From the NCBI GenBank assembly GCA_902632575.1, contig CACPCY010000024.1, positions 1 through 8,752 of the forward strand: DNA of 8,752 nt. The letters are read 5' to 3'. The stretch's first letter is position 1. Every line of letters starts with the position of its first letter. Below, in pieces: positions 1 to 5,835 of this stretch. The translations under genes were made by a program, and so were the position numbers. Below the pieces are notes generated by a model. It ran no database searches, was not told the DNA's origin, and saw only the letters and a program-made list of their open reading frames with translations. Source of the stretch: an uncultured Alphaproteobacteria bacterium. GTDB lineage: Bacteria > Pseudomonadota > Alphaproteobacteria > HIMB59.

Positions 1-37
1 TAACAGCACATGTAAGAAATACTTTAGTTTTCATCAT
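1..37 (-). CDS. Start of a divergent gene, probably secreted protein (partial)
   Basis: Read on the minus strand, positions 37 down to 1 give an open frame from ATG: MMKTKVFLTCAV, still open at the window edge. Two adjacent ATG codons (37 and 34) could each be the start. A lysine-bearing N-terminus followed by hydrophobic residues is how a Sec signal peptide begins, so an exported protein is plausible. No clear Shine-Dalgarno sequence precedes it. It would be divergent from the binding-protein gene at 171, with about 130 bases between them. Only 12 codons are visible, so no family can be assigned and the frame could be chance. Confidence 0.35.
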   Translation of the reverse strand, partial: MMKTKVFLTCAV

Positions 38-156
38 TTTTGATAGTATTACACTTAATTAACTATTAAAAAACAAATTTTAAAGGTTTTGTTACCTATT
101 GATGAATAAATTGCATATGTACTTCGACTATTTTTTGCTAATATAGATTACTATAT

Positions 157-163
157 GGGAGGG
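157..163 (+). promoter_or_regulatory. Ribosome binding site of the OpuAC-family gene
   Basis: GGGAGGG lies 7 bases before the ATG at 171. It is one of only three strong purine-rich sites in the window (the others precede 5155 and 5836). Most other genes here have no recognisable site, so this suggests high translation of the binding protein. Confidence 0.75.
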
Positions 164-170
164 ATAATCT

Positions 171-1172
171 ATGAGAATATCTAAAACAATTATAACTTTT
201 ATTCTATCCTCTATTCTTTTTACCGCAACATTCAGTAAAGCTAATGCCGAAAAATTATTAGCAGCCATCGCTGACTGGACAGGTGGAGAAATTTCATGTC
301 AAGTAGCTGTAAGCATACTTGAGGATGAGTTAGGATACGAAATTGATAGAATCGTGTTTGCTTCAGGAACAGGCTTGTGGGAGGCTATTGCTGCAGGTGA
401 TATCGATTTTGCTTGCGAGTCATGGCCTAGTTACGCTGAAGCTGATGACGTTATGTTAAGTGGCGACCTTATCCATGGTGGAGAAGTTAAAATGACTTAC
501 TCTGGTGATGGAAGTGTAAAATTACTTGGAACTGTAGGTATTACCGGTATGTCAGATTATTATGTTCCAAAATATTGGGCTGATGCAAATCCAGATTTTT
601 CTAGTTATGCTGATTTAAATAAATTCAAAGAGGATTTTGCGACTATGGAATCTGGTGGCAAAGGTAGATTAATTGGTTGTCCAGTTGCTGGTTGGAACTG
701 TCATGATCAAAAAAGATTAGATTTACTTGGTCTAGACTTTGTAGCTGATGAATTAGGAACTGAAACTGCTGCTCTTGCAGAAGCGCAAGGTATGTATGAT
801 AGAGGTGAACCTTTCTTAATGTATCTTTGGGAGCCTCATTGGTTCTTTGGTGTTAACGAATTAGTTGGTGTTAAATTAGCTCCAAACAAAACTTGTGACT
901 CCTTTACTGAGGCTAACAACTGGGAAACTTGTGGAGCTGACTATTGGCCAGCTACTGGTTGGGCTGTTGACTATCCAATGAATTACGGTAATCCTGATAC
1001 ATTTGCTAAACCAGAAAACCAAAAAGCACTTGAGTTCTTTGGTAAAATGGCTTTATCAAATGCAGATCAAGCAGAGATGCTCGTTAAAGTTCGCGATGGT
1101 GGAGAGCTTAATGATGTTGTTGCTGAATGGAAAGCAAACAATAAATCTACTTGGGAGAAATGGTTACCATAA
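171..1172 (+). CDS. ABC transporter substrate-binding protein, glycine betaine/proline (OpuAC/ProX) type
   Basis: This is a periplasmic solute-binding protein of the OpuAC family, which captures quaternary amines such as glycine betaine, choline or proline betaine, or related zwitterions, for an ABC importer. Residues 1-26 form a Sec signal peptide with probable cleavage after ANA. The mature protein begins with the family-typical DWTGGE stretch (35-40) and carries YLWEPHW (218-224), matching the W-x-P-H-W segment of OpuAC domains. It is rich in Trp and Tyr, as expected for an aromatic cage. Six cysteines (43, 82, 170, 177, 242, 254) could form periplasmic disulfides. The 333-residue length is normal and the start is fixed by the GGGAGGG site. 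No permease or ATPase gene is adjacent: the next gene is matB, and a stem-loop follows the stop. It may therefore work with a transporter encoded elsewhere. The exact ligand cannot be read from the sequence. Confidence 0.88.
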   Translation: MRISKTIITFILSSILFTATFSKANAEKLLAAIADWTGGEISCQVAVSILEDELGYEIDRIVFASGTGLWEAIAAGDIDFACESWPSYAEADDVMLSGDLIHGGEVKMTYSGDGSVKLLGTVGITGMSDYYVPKYWADANPDFSSYADLNKFKEDFATMESGGKGRLIGCPVAGWNCHDQKRLDLLGLDFVADELGTETAALAEAQGMYDRGEPFLMYLWEPHWFFGVNELVGVKLAPNKTCDSFTEANNWETCGADYWPATGWAVDYPMNYGNPDTFAKPENQKALEFFGKMALSNADQAEMLVKVRDGGELNDVVAEWKANNKSTWEKWLP

Positions 1173-1208
1173 TCTTAGAATAATCTAAATTTTTTATTTT
1201 ATTTATTA

Positions 1209-1229
1209 GGCCCTGTATATTGCAGGGCC
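1209..1229 (+). terminator. GC-rich stem-loop after the binding-protein gene
   Basis: GGCCCTG (1209-1215) and CAGGGCC (1223-1229) form a perfect 7-bp stem with a 7-base loop, 36 bases after the stop codon. It is by far the most GC-rich patch in this AT-rich spacer. The T-rich stretch lies before the stem and no T-run follows, so it is not a textbook intrinsic terminator. It may mark or protect the 3' end of a highly expressed mRNA, or weaken read-through into matB, which begins 26 bases later. Confidence 0.55.
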
Positions 1230-1254
1230 ATCCTAATTACTCCGTTGATATACT

Positions 1255-2751
1255 TTGACAGACTCACTTTATTCAAATCTTATTGAAACTAATTTAGACA
1301 ATAATAAAACTTTTTTAATATTAGATGATGGATCTGAGATAACTTATAAAAATTTCATAATTCTTGCATCAAAAATTTCTCACAAATTATCAAAATTAGG
1401 GTTAAAAGCAGGAAGTCATATTCTTGTAAAGTCTGCCAAAAGTAAAGAGACTTTAGCTCTTTATTTAACATCTATTTTTACTGGATCAGTTTTTTTTCCA
1501 CTTAATACAAGTTATACTGTTAATGAAACAATTTATTTTATAAAAGACTCAAAACCGTCTTTTCTTATTTGTGAAAAATCAGAAATTGATAGCTTGAAAC
1601 CAATTTGTGACGAAATTGGCTGTAGAATTTTATCTTTAAATGCGAACGGAATTGGAGAGATTACTGATGGTTTAGAAAACCTTGATAGTTTTTTTGAACC
1701 ATCAAAAAGAACACATAATGATTTAGCAGCACTTTTATATACCTCTGGGACTACAGGAAAACCTAAAGGAGCTATGTTAACTGAACAAAATTTAGTTTCG
1801 AACGCTCAAGAACTAATAAATTTATGGAATATAAATCGCAATGATATTTTAATACATTCACTCCCAATTTATCATACTCATGGATTGTTTGTTGCTATTA
1901 ATACCTCCATGATAAGTGGGGCAACTATTAGATTTATAAAAAATTTTAATACAGACTCAATTATTGAGGCATTTAATTATTCAACTCTGATGATGGGTGT
2001 TCCAACTTTTTATACGAGATTGTTGAATGACAAAAGACTAAATAAGAAATTAACACAAAATATGAGATTATTTATATCTGGTAGTGCTCCATTGTTAAAT
2101 CAAACATTTAAAAATTTTCATAGAGTAACCGGCCATCAAATATTAGAGAGATATGGTATGACTGAAACTAATATGAATGCTTCTAATCCTTGTGATGGGG
2201 AAAGAAAAGCGGGATCAGTTGGTAAACCTTTAAAAAATATTAAAATAAGAATAAATAATATTCAAAGTGATAATAAAAAACTAAGAAATGATATTGGAAC
2301 AATAGAAATAAGTGGTCCTAATGTATTTAAAGGTTATCTAAATAATCCAAAAAAGACACAAGAAGCATTTACTAAAGATGGTTTTTTTATAACTGGTGAT
2401 ATTGGATATTTTGATAATGATGGATATCTATTCATATCTGGAAGAAATAAAGATTTAATCATAAGTGGTGGATATAATGTTTATCCTAGAGAAATTGAAG
2501 ACATTATTAATCAACACGAATTAGTTTTAGAGTCTGCTGTTTTTGGTATCCCTAATGACGATTTAGGAGAAGTGCCTATTGCAGCAATAGTTATGAAGAA
2601 TAAATTCACAGATTTAAATGATCTTAAAGATTTTTTAAAAAAAAACTTAGTAAAATATAAAATTCCATATAAATATATAGTGTTAGATGAACTTCCAAAA
2701 AACGTCATGGGAAAAGTTCAAAAAAATATTTTGAAAGAAAAATATTCCTAA
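1255..2751 (+). CDS. matB: Malonyl-CoA synthetase (MatB), ANL-superfamily adenylating enzyme
   Basis: It converts malonate, ATP and CoA to malonyl-CoA through a malonyl-AMP intermediate, in the cytoplasm. The 498 residues follow MatB of rhizobia and Rhodopseudomonas throughout. Visible motifs are the P-loop-like TSGTTGKPKG (163-172), PIYHTHGLF (204-212) with His207, MRLFISGSAPL (270-280), RYGMTETNMN (299-308), GFFITGD (376-382) with the ribose-binding Asp382, and the A10 motif MGKVQKN with catalytic Lys487. HTHGLF, SGSAPLL and ETNMN separate MatB from acetyl- and fatty-acyl-CoA synthetases. The start is TTG: an in-frame TGA lies at 1246-1248, the next in-frame ATG is near residue 174, and MTDSLYSN aligns with the usual MatB N-terminus. 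There is no good Shine-Dalgarno sequence. The SDR gene follows 46 bases downstream. No malonyl-CoA decarboxylase (matA) or malonate transporter is in the window, so the malonate source is unknown. Confidence 0.93.
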   Translation: MTDSLYSNLIETNLDNNKTFLILDDGSEITYKNFIILASKISHKLSKLGLKAGSHILVKSAKSKETLALYLTSIFTGSVFFPLNTSYTVNETIYFIKDSKPSFLICEKSEIDSLKPICDEIGCRILSLNANGIGEITDGLENLDSFFEPSKRTHNDLAALLYTSGTTGKPKGAMLTEQNLVSNAQELINLWNINRNDILIHSLPIYHTHGLFVAINTSMISGATIRFIKNFNTDSIIEAFNYSTLMMGVPTFYTRLLNDKRLNKKLTQNMRLFISGSAPLLNQTFKNFHRVTGHQILERYGMTETNMNASNPCDGERKAGSVGKPLKNIKIRINNIQSDNKKLRNDIGTIEISGPNVFKGYLNNPKKTQEAFTKDGFFITGDIGYFDNDGYLFISGRNKDLIISGGYNVYPREIEDIINQHELVLESAVFGIPNDDLGEVPIAAIVMKNKFTDLNDLKDFLKKNLVKYKIPYKYIVLDELPKNVMGKVQKNILKEKYS

Positions 2752-2797
2752 ATCCCAAAAATATTCTTTTTTTATAATATTAATATATAAGTTTTAT

Positions 2798-3454
2798 ATG
2801 TCTTCGGCAGTTATATTTGGTGCTACTGGTTTAGTTGGCAGTTATTTATTAAAAAATTTAATAAATGATGAATACTATACTAGCGTTAAAATTTTCACAC
2901 GTTCAGAAGTAGATATAAAACATCCAAAATTAGAAATTATTAATACTGATTTAAAAAATGTTGAGAGTATTAAAGATCAGATTATTGCAGATTGTTGTTT
3001 TTTTTGTATTGGCACAACTAAGAAAAACTCTCCTGAAAGAAGTGAATATCAAAGGATAGAGCTAGATTTACCTAAGGAAATTGCCCAAATATGTAAATCC
3101 AACTCAATCAAGTTCTTTGTCTATATCTCATCTGGTTTTGCTGATCCTAATAATAAAGGTGAATATTTAAGGTTTAAGGGTCTAGTTGAAGAGGAATTGA
3201 AAAGATTAAACTTTGACAACCTTGGTATTCTAAGACCGTCTTTTTTACTAGGTAAAAGAATACAATTTAGACTTGCTGAGAAAATTGGAATTCCAATTTT
3301 CAAGCTATTAACCCCATTATTCTTAGGCAAGCTTAAAAAAATGAGACCAATTCATGCAAAAAAAGTAGCTAATGCAATGTCAAATATTGTAAAGAAGAAC
3401 TTAAATCAAATTATATATGAGTCTGATGAAATAGTTACGATTAGCGAATATTAA
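2798..3454 (+). CDS. NAD(P)-binding atypical SDR protein, YraR/HTATIP2-like
   Basis: A short (218-residue) Rossmann-fold protein of the atypical short-chain dehydrogenase/epimerase type, similar in layout to E. coli YraR and eukaryotic HTATIP2/TIP30. The dinucleotide-binding loop GATGLVG is at 8-14, CIGTT at 70-74 sits where the family has its second nucleotide-contacting strand, and YISSG (109-113) precedes a Y-x3-K pair at Tyr123 and Lys127 (EYLRFKG). RPSFLLG (146-152) and RPIHAKKVANAM (183-194) are typical C-terminal family segments. Catalytic Ser, Tyr and Lys are thus in place, but substrates of this subgroup are generally not known. It is 46 bases after matB and 15 bases before the deacetylase-like gene on the same strand, so the three are probably cotranscribed. 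No ribosome binding site is apparent. An oxidoreductase or isomerase role is inference; a non-enzymatic NADPH-sensing role is also possible. Confidence 0.8.
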   Translation: MSSAVIFGATGLVGSYLLKNLINDEYYTSVKIFTRSEVDIKHPKLEIINTDLKNVESIKDQIIADCCFFCIGTTKKNSPERSEYQRIELDLPKEIAQICKSNSIKFFVYISSGFADPNNKGEYLRFKGLVEEELKRLNFDNLGILRPSFLLGKRIQFRLAEKIGIPIFKLLTPLFLGKLKKMRPIHAKKVANAMSNIVKKNLNQIIYESDEIVTISEY

Positions 3455-3469
3455 AGAAAATTTAAATTG

Positions 3470-4378
3470 ATGAAAAAACTAAATGTTGTTTACAATGATA
3501 ACTATGACATTCCTCTACCAGAGGGACATAGATTTGTTGGTACTAAATTTTCTGATTTATATAATTATATCAAAAACTCAAATTTATTTACGAATTTGAC
3601 AATTCACCAAAGTAAGTCAGCTCTTATAAATGATGTACAAGTAGTACACAACCATGATTATGTCATGAATGTTAAAGAGGGTAATCTATCTAGAGATCAG
3701 GAGAGAAAAATAAATTTACCTTGGAGTGACAAATTAGCTAAAAGATCTTTCCTAGCTATACAAGGCACACTACAAACATCACAATTGGCGTTAGATTATG
3801 GTATTGCATGTCATTTAGCAGGTGGGACTCATCATGCTTTTAAAGACTGTGGATCTGGTTTTTGTGTATTTAACGATTTAGCCTATGCTTCAATAACTTT
3901 ACTTAATCAAGAAAAAATAAATAAAATTTTGATATTAGATTTAGATGTTCATCAAGGAGATGGAACAGCTTCTATTTGTGAAAATATTGATAATATTTTT
4001 ACATGTTCAATTCATTGTAAAAATAATTTTCCATTTGACAAAAAAAATAGCAATTTAGATGTACCAATAGATGATGAAGTAGATGATATTAAATATATTA
4101 ATATCCTCACAAAAACGCTTTATCAAATTGAGTCTAATTTTACACCAGATATTGTTTTTTATGATGCAGGAGTAGACGTTCATTCTAATGACGATCTTGG
4201 CAATTTAAATCTTACAGATGAAGGTATTAAAAAAAGAGATGAAATTGTATGTAAATACTTTAAAGAAAAAAAAATACCACTTTGTACTGTCATAGGAGGT
4301 GGCTATAGTAAGGATAGGCAAGAATTAGCCTCAAGGCACTTCTCGATATTTGAAACTGTAAGTAAAAATTATTTATGA
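3470..4378 (+). CDS. Zinc-dependent histone-deacetylase-family amidohydrolase (class IV/HDAC11-like)
   Basis: A 302-residue arginase/deacetylase-fold enzyme expected to remove acyl groups from a lysine, polyamine or similar amide; the bacterial substrate is not known. The active site is complete: the His pair in GGTHHAF (H121, H122), DLDVHQGDG (157-165) giving zinc ligands Asp159 and His161, the third ligand Asp236 in DAGVDVHSND (232-241), and the GGGY tyrosine at 279. NHDYV (61-65) and SGFCVFND (129-136) are also family signatures. The compact size and the GVDVHSND form point to the class IV branch rather than to acetoin-utilization AcuC or acetylpolyamine hydrolases. A TTG three bases upstream (3467) could also open the frame, but the ATG at 3470 is preferred. 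It follows the SDR gene closely and its last 6 bases overlap the end of bioY on the other strand. Confidence 0.9.
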   Translation: MKKLNVVYNDNYDIPLPEGHRFVGTKFSDLYNYIKNSNLFTNLTIHQSKSALINDVQVVHNHDYVMNVKEGNLSRDQERKINLPWSDKLAKRSFLAIQGTLQTSQLALDYGIACHLAGGTHHAFKDCGSGFCVFNDLAYASITLLNQEKINKILILDLDVHQGDGTASICENIDNIFTCSIHCKNNFPFDKKNSNLDVPIDDEVDDIKYINILTKTLYQIESNFTPDIVFYDAGVDVHSNDDLGNLNLTDEGIKKRDEIVCKYFKEKKIPLCTVIGGGYSKDRQELASRHFSIFETVSKNYL

Positions 4379-4927
4379 TTTTTTTTGATTAACTCTTTGA
4401 ATTAACCCAAAAATTATAACAATAGCCAGTATAATCTTCAGGAATTCACTATATAAAAATGGCAATAAACCAAGATTTATAGCTTGTTCAAGCCCTACGA
4501 AAAACGAAAGGTGACTAATACCACATAAGAATATTACTAAAGCACCAACCAGAATTGTAAGAGATAGCTTGATTAGACTCGTGTTAAGCTCAGATTTAAG
4601 AATATATGCAATGAGAAAGGCGGAAATGACCATTCCGTATAAAAAACCAAATGTTGGAGAAAAAATGTATCCAATTCCACCGCCATTTGCAAATAAAGGC
4701 AGTCCAAGGATACCTAAAACTACATAGATTAATGTTGAATAAAACCCTATCATTCCCATTGAAGCAGCAATGAAGAAAACTACTAATGTTTGTAATGTCA
4801 TTGGAACAGGGTAAAAAGGAATAGCAATTTTAGAAGATACAGTTAGTAAAATCACTCCTAATATAGTCAAATAGTACTTAGAAAAGAAATGTGTACCAAA
4901 AAGGTTTTCTGTTATTGTTCTATTCAT
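4373..4927 (-). CDS. bioY: Biotin transporter BioY (ECF-type S component)
   Basis: An integral membrane protein that captures biotin. It acts as the substrate-specific subunit of an ECF transporter, and solitary BioY proteins without their energising module are known. The 184 residues are mostly hydrophobic with about six membrane segments. Family hallmarks are the PVPMTLQT loop (40-47), the glycine-rich GLPLFANGGGIGYIFSPTFGF (75-95), and a late LPFLYSEFLK (155-164) where BioY usually has an acidic residue and a lysine before the final helix (here Glu161 and Lys164). No bioM or bioN (ATPase and T component) is in the window. The start ATG (4925-4927) lies 15 bases after the stop of the small upstream gene, with no ribosome binding site of its own, so the two are probably cotranscribed. 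Its stop codon overlaps the convergent deacetylase gene, and no terminator is visible between them. Confidence 0.92.
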   Translation of the reverse strand: MNRTITENLFGTHFFSKYYLTILGVILLTVSSKIAIPFYPVPMTLQTLVVFFIAASMGMIGFYSTLIYVVLGILGLPLFANGGGIGYIFSPTFGFLYGMVISAFLIAYILKSELNTSLIKLSLTILVGALVIFLCGISHLSFFVGLEQAINLGLLPFLYSEFLKIILAIVIIFGLIQRVNQKKS

Positions 4928-4942
4928 ATTCTATTTTTGTAT

Positions 4943-5155
4943 TTATCTTACTTTATCTTCGTCTTTGTAAAATCTTGGATCAAATTCATCTAATTTGATA
5001 CCTCTAAAAGTTTTATAAAATGAACCAAATTTATAAGTACCAAGTTGTTCTAGTGGTGTGTTTGTGAATTTTGCTTTTGCTGCTTCTTCTGACTCAGCTT
5101 CAATAGTAACTTGAAAGTCATATGACATAGTCATATCAATTGTAAATTTTCTCAT
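4943..5155 (-). CDS. Small protein of unknown function (70 residues) upstream of bioY
   Basis: I do not recognise a family. The frame extends up to 5191, but the start is set at the ATG at 5155 because a perfect AGGAGG lies 6 bases before it and the N-terminal extension to 5191 looks like untranslated AT-rich leader. The protein opens with a likely beta strand (RKFTIDMTMSYDFQVTIEA, 2-20), then an acidic helix (ESEEAAKAKF, 21-30). The second half is aromatic (YKFGSFYKTF, 41-50) and the tail is charged (DEFDPRFYKDEDKVR, 56-70). There is no signal peptide or membrane segment, so it is probably cytosolic. The pattern of a strand ending in V-x-I/V-E-A-x-S/E-E-E-A resembles small DpnD/PcfM-like domains, but that is weak. 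The strong ribosome binding site suggests abundant synthesis, and it probably heads a two-gene transcript with bioY. Confidence 0.75.
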   Translation of the reverse strand: MRKFTIDMTMSYDFQVTIEAESEEAAKAKFTNTPLEQLGTYKFGSFYKTFRGIKLDEFDPRFYKDEDKVR

Positions 5156-5161
5156 AATTAA

Positions 5162-5167
5162 CCTCCT
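5162..5167 (-). promoter_or_regulatory. Ribosome binding site that decides the start of the 70-residue gene
   Basis: CCTCCT on the plus strand reads AGGAGG on the minus strand, 6 bases before the ATG at 5155. It excludes the longer start at 5191, which would place this site inside the coding region. Confidence 0.8.
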
Positions 5168-5205
5168 ATTTTTTAATATCTTAAATATCATTAAATATAT
5201 AGATT

Positions 5206-5236
5206 TTAACCAAAAAAATATAAAAATATTGGTTAA
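5206..5236. repeat. Inverted repeat TTAACCAA-N15-TTGGTTAA in the divergent spacer
   Basis: Two perfect 8-base arms (5206-5213 and 5229-5236) with a 15-base A/T-only spacer stand between the divergent small gene/bioY unit and aroQ. Dyad symmetry about two helical turns apart suits an operator for a dimeric regulator. As RNA it would be a weak hairpin without a proper terminator tail. The AACC...GGTT cores recall the biotin-repressor (BirA) box, but the gap between the cores is 19 bases rather than the usual 14-16, so the match is loose. Confidence 0.45.
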
Positions 5237-5245
5237 TTATACCTA

Positions 5246-5273
5246 TTGGGAATACTAAAATTTTTGATATAAA
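5246..5273 (+). promoter_or_regulatory. Possible sigma-70 promoter of aroQ
   Basis: TTGGGA (5246-5251) and TATAAA (5268-5273) are separated by 16 bases, a reasonable -35/-10 pair in the correct place. Transcription would begin within a few bases of the aroQ ATG at 5284, giving an almost leaderless message, which agrees with the absence of a Shine-Dalgarno sequence there. Such boxes are common by chance in DNA this AT-rich. Confidence 0.35.
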
Positions 5274-5283
5274 ATCAGTAAAT

Positions 5284-5718
5284 ATGAACAAAAAAATCTT
5301 AATAATTAATGGCCCTAATCTTGAAATGTTAGGTAAACGCAAAGAGAGCGTCTATGGAAATTTTACATTAAAAGATTTGGAAAAAGAATTACTAAAAGAG
5401 TCTGAGTCATTAGGATGTAGCCTCGATTTTTTTCAAAGTAACATAGAGGGAGAGATTATTAATAAAATAAATGGTCTAGATGAAACATGCGTTGGTATAA
5501 TAATAAATCCAGGTGGTTTAACTCATACCTCAGTTTCTTTACATGACTCTTTAGAGATTAAATCAATTTTTAAAATCGAAGTTCATTTATCTAATATCTA
5601 CTCAAGAGAAGATTTTAGAAGAAAGTCCCTTATTGCACCGGCATGTAACTGTTCAATCATAGGAATGGGTAAAGATGGTTTTATTTATGGACTAAGATAC
5701 TTAGTAAAAAACCTTTAA
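5284..5718 (+). CDS. aroQ: Type II 3-dehydroquinate dehydratase
   Basis: It catalyses the third step of the shikimate pathway, dehydrating 3-dehydroquinate to 3-dehydroshikimate; type II enzymes are normally dodecameric and cytosolic. The 144-residue length is typical. All expected active-site residues are present, and they fall at the same numbers as in the Mycobacterium tuberculosis enzyme: Asn12, Arg19 and Tyr24 in NGPNLEMLGKRKESVYG, Asn75, His81 and Asp88 in NPGGLTHTSVSLHD, and Glu99, His101, Arg108 and Arg112 in EVHLSNIYSREDFRR. The common QSNHEG motif reads QSNIEG here; that histidine is not universal. The ATG at 5284 has no ribosome binding site and is probably near the transcript start. 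In many alphaproteobacteria aroQ is followed by accB-accC; here the ugp operon follows instead. Confidence 0.95.
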   Translation: MNKKILIINGPNLEMLGKRKESVYGNFTLKDLEKELLKESESLGCSLDFFQSNIEGEIINKINGLDETCVGIIINPGGLTHTSVSLHDSLEIKSIFKIEVHLSNIYSREDFRRKSLIAPACNCSIIGMGKDGFIYGLRYLVKNL

Positions 5719-5798
5719 TTATCAAATTTTTTAATTTTCTTAATATTTTTTTTCAAGTTATACACAAACAATCTGTTTCTGAGTTAGACTAATAAATG

Positions 5799-5804
5799 TA
5801 TAAT
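5799..5804 (+). promoter_or_regulatory. Possible -10 element of the ugp operon
   Basis: A consensus TATAAT sits 31 bases before the ugpB start, in the 117-base spacer after aroQ. No good -35 box lies 16-18 bases upstream (TTTCTG at 5776-5781 is poor), so an activator may be needed if this is the promoter. No terminator hairpin was seen after aroQ, so read-through from aroQ is also possible. Confidence 0.4.
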
Positions 5805-5824
5805 AAAAATAACAAAGTTCCTAT

Positions 5825-5830
5825 AGGAGG
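5825..5830 (+). promoter_or_regulatory. Ribosome binding site of ugpB
   Basis: A perfect AGGAGG lies 5 bases before the ATG at 5836. The 11-base string AGGAGGATATT here recurs at 7161-7171 in the stem-loop after ugpB. Confidence 0.85.
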
Positions 5831-5835
5831 ATATT

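Noticed and set aside
141..150. ATATAGATTA before the OpuAC gene, and a similar ATATAGATTT near 5195-5204, as BioR-like boxes
   Set aside because: They match the TTATAGATAA type at only 8 and 7 of 10 positions, easily by chance in such AT-rich DNA, and the better one is not near a biotin gene.
1003..1188. Plus-strand open frame inside the end of the OpuAC-family gene
   Set aside because: It lies in another frame of a gene with clear family motifs, and its own translation shows no domain or start signal.
2511..2708. Minus-strand open frame inside matB
   Set aside because: Antisense shadow of the conserved MatB C-terminus, including the A10 lysine motif; no start signal.
3121..3330. Minus-strand open frame inside the SDR gene
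   Set aside because: Antisense to conserved SDR segments, with no ribosome site or recognisable product.
3467..3469. TTG as start of the deacetylase-family gene
   Set aside because: An ATG follows directly at 3470; nothing favours the weaker codon.
5156..5191. Longer start (ATG at 5191) for the 70-residue gene
   Set aside because: It would bury the AGGAGG at 5162-5167 inside the coding region and add 12 residues that look like translated leader.
5719..5824. Terminator or riboswitch between aroQ and ugpB
   Set aside because: Only T-rich and A-rich tracts were found, with no convincing stem or conserved riboswitch core.
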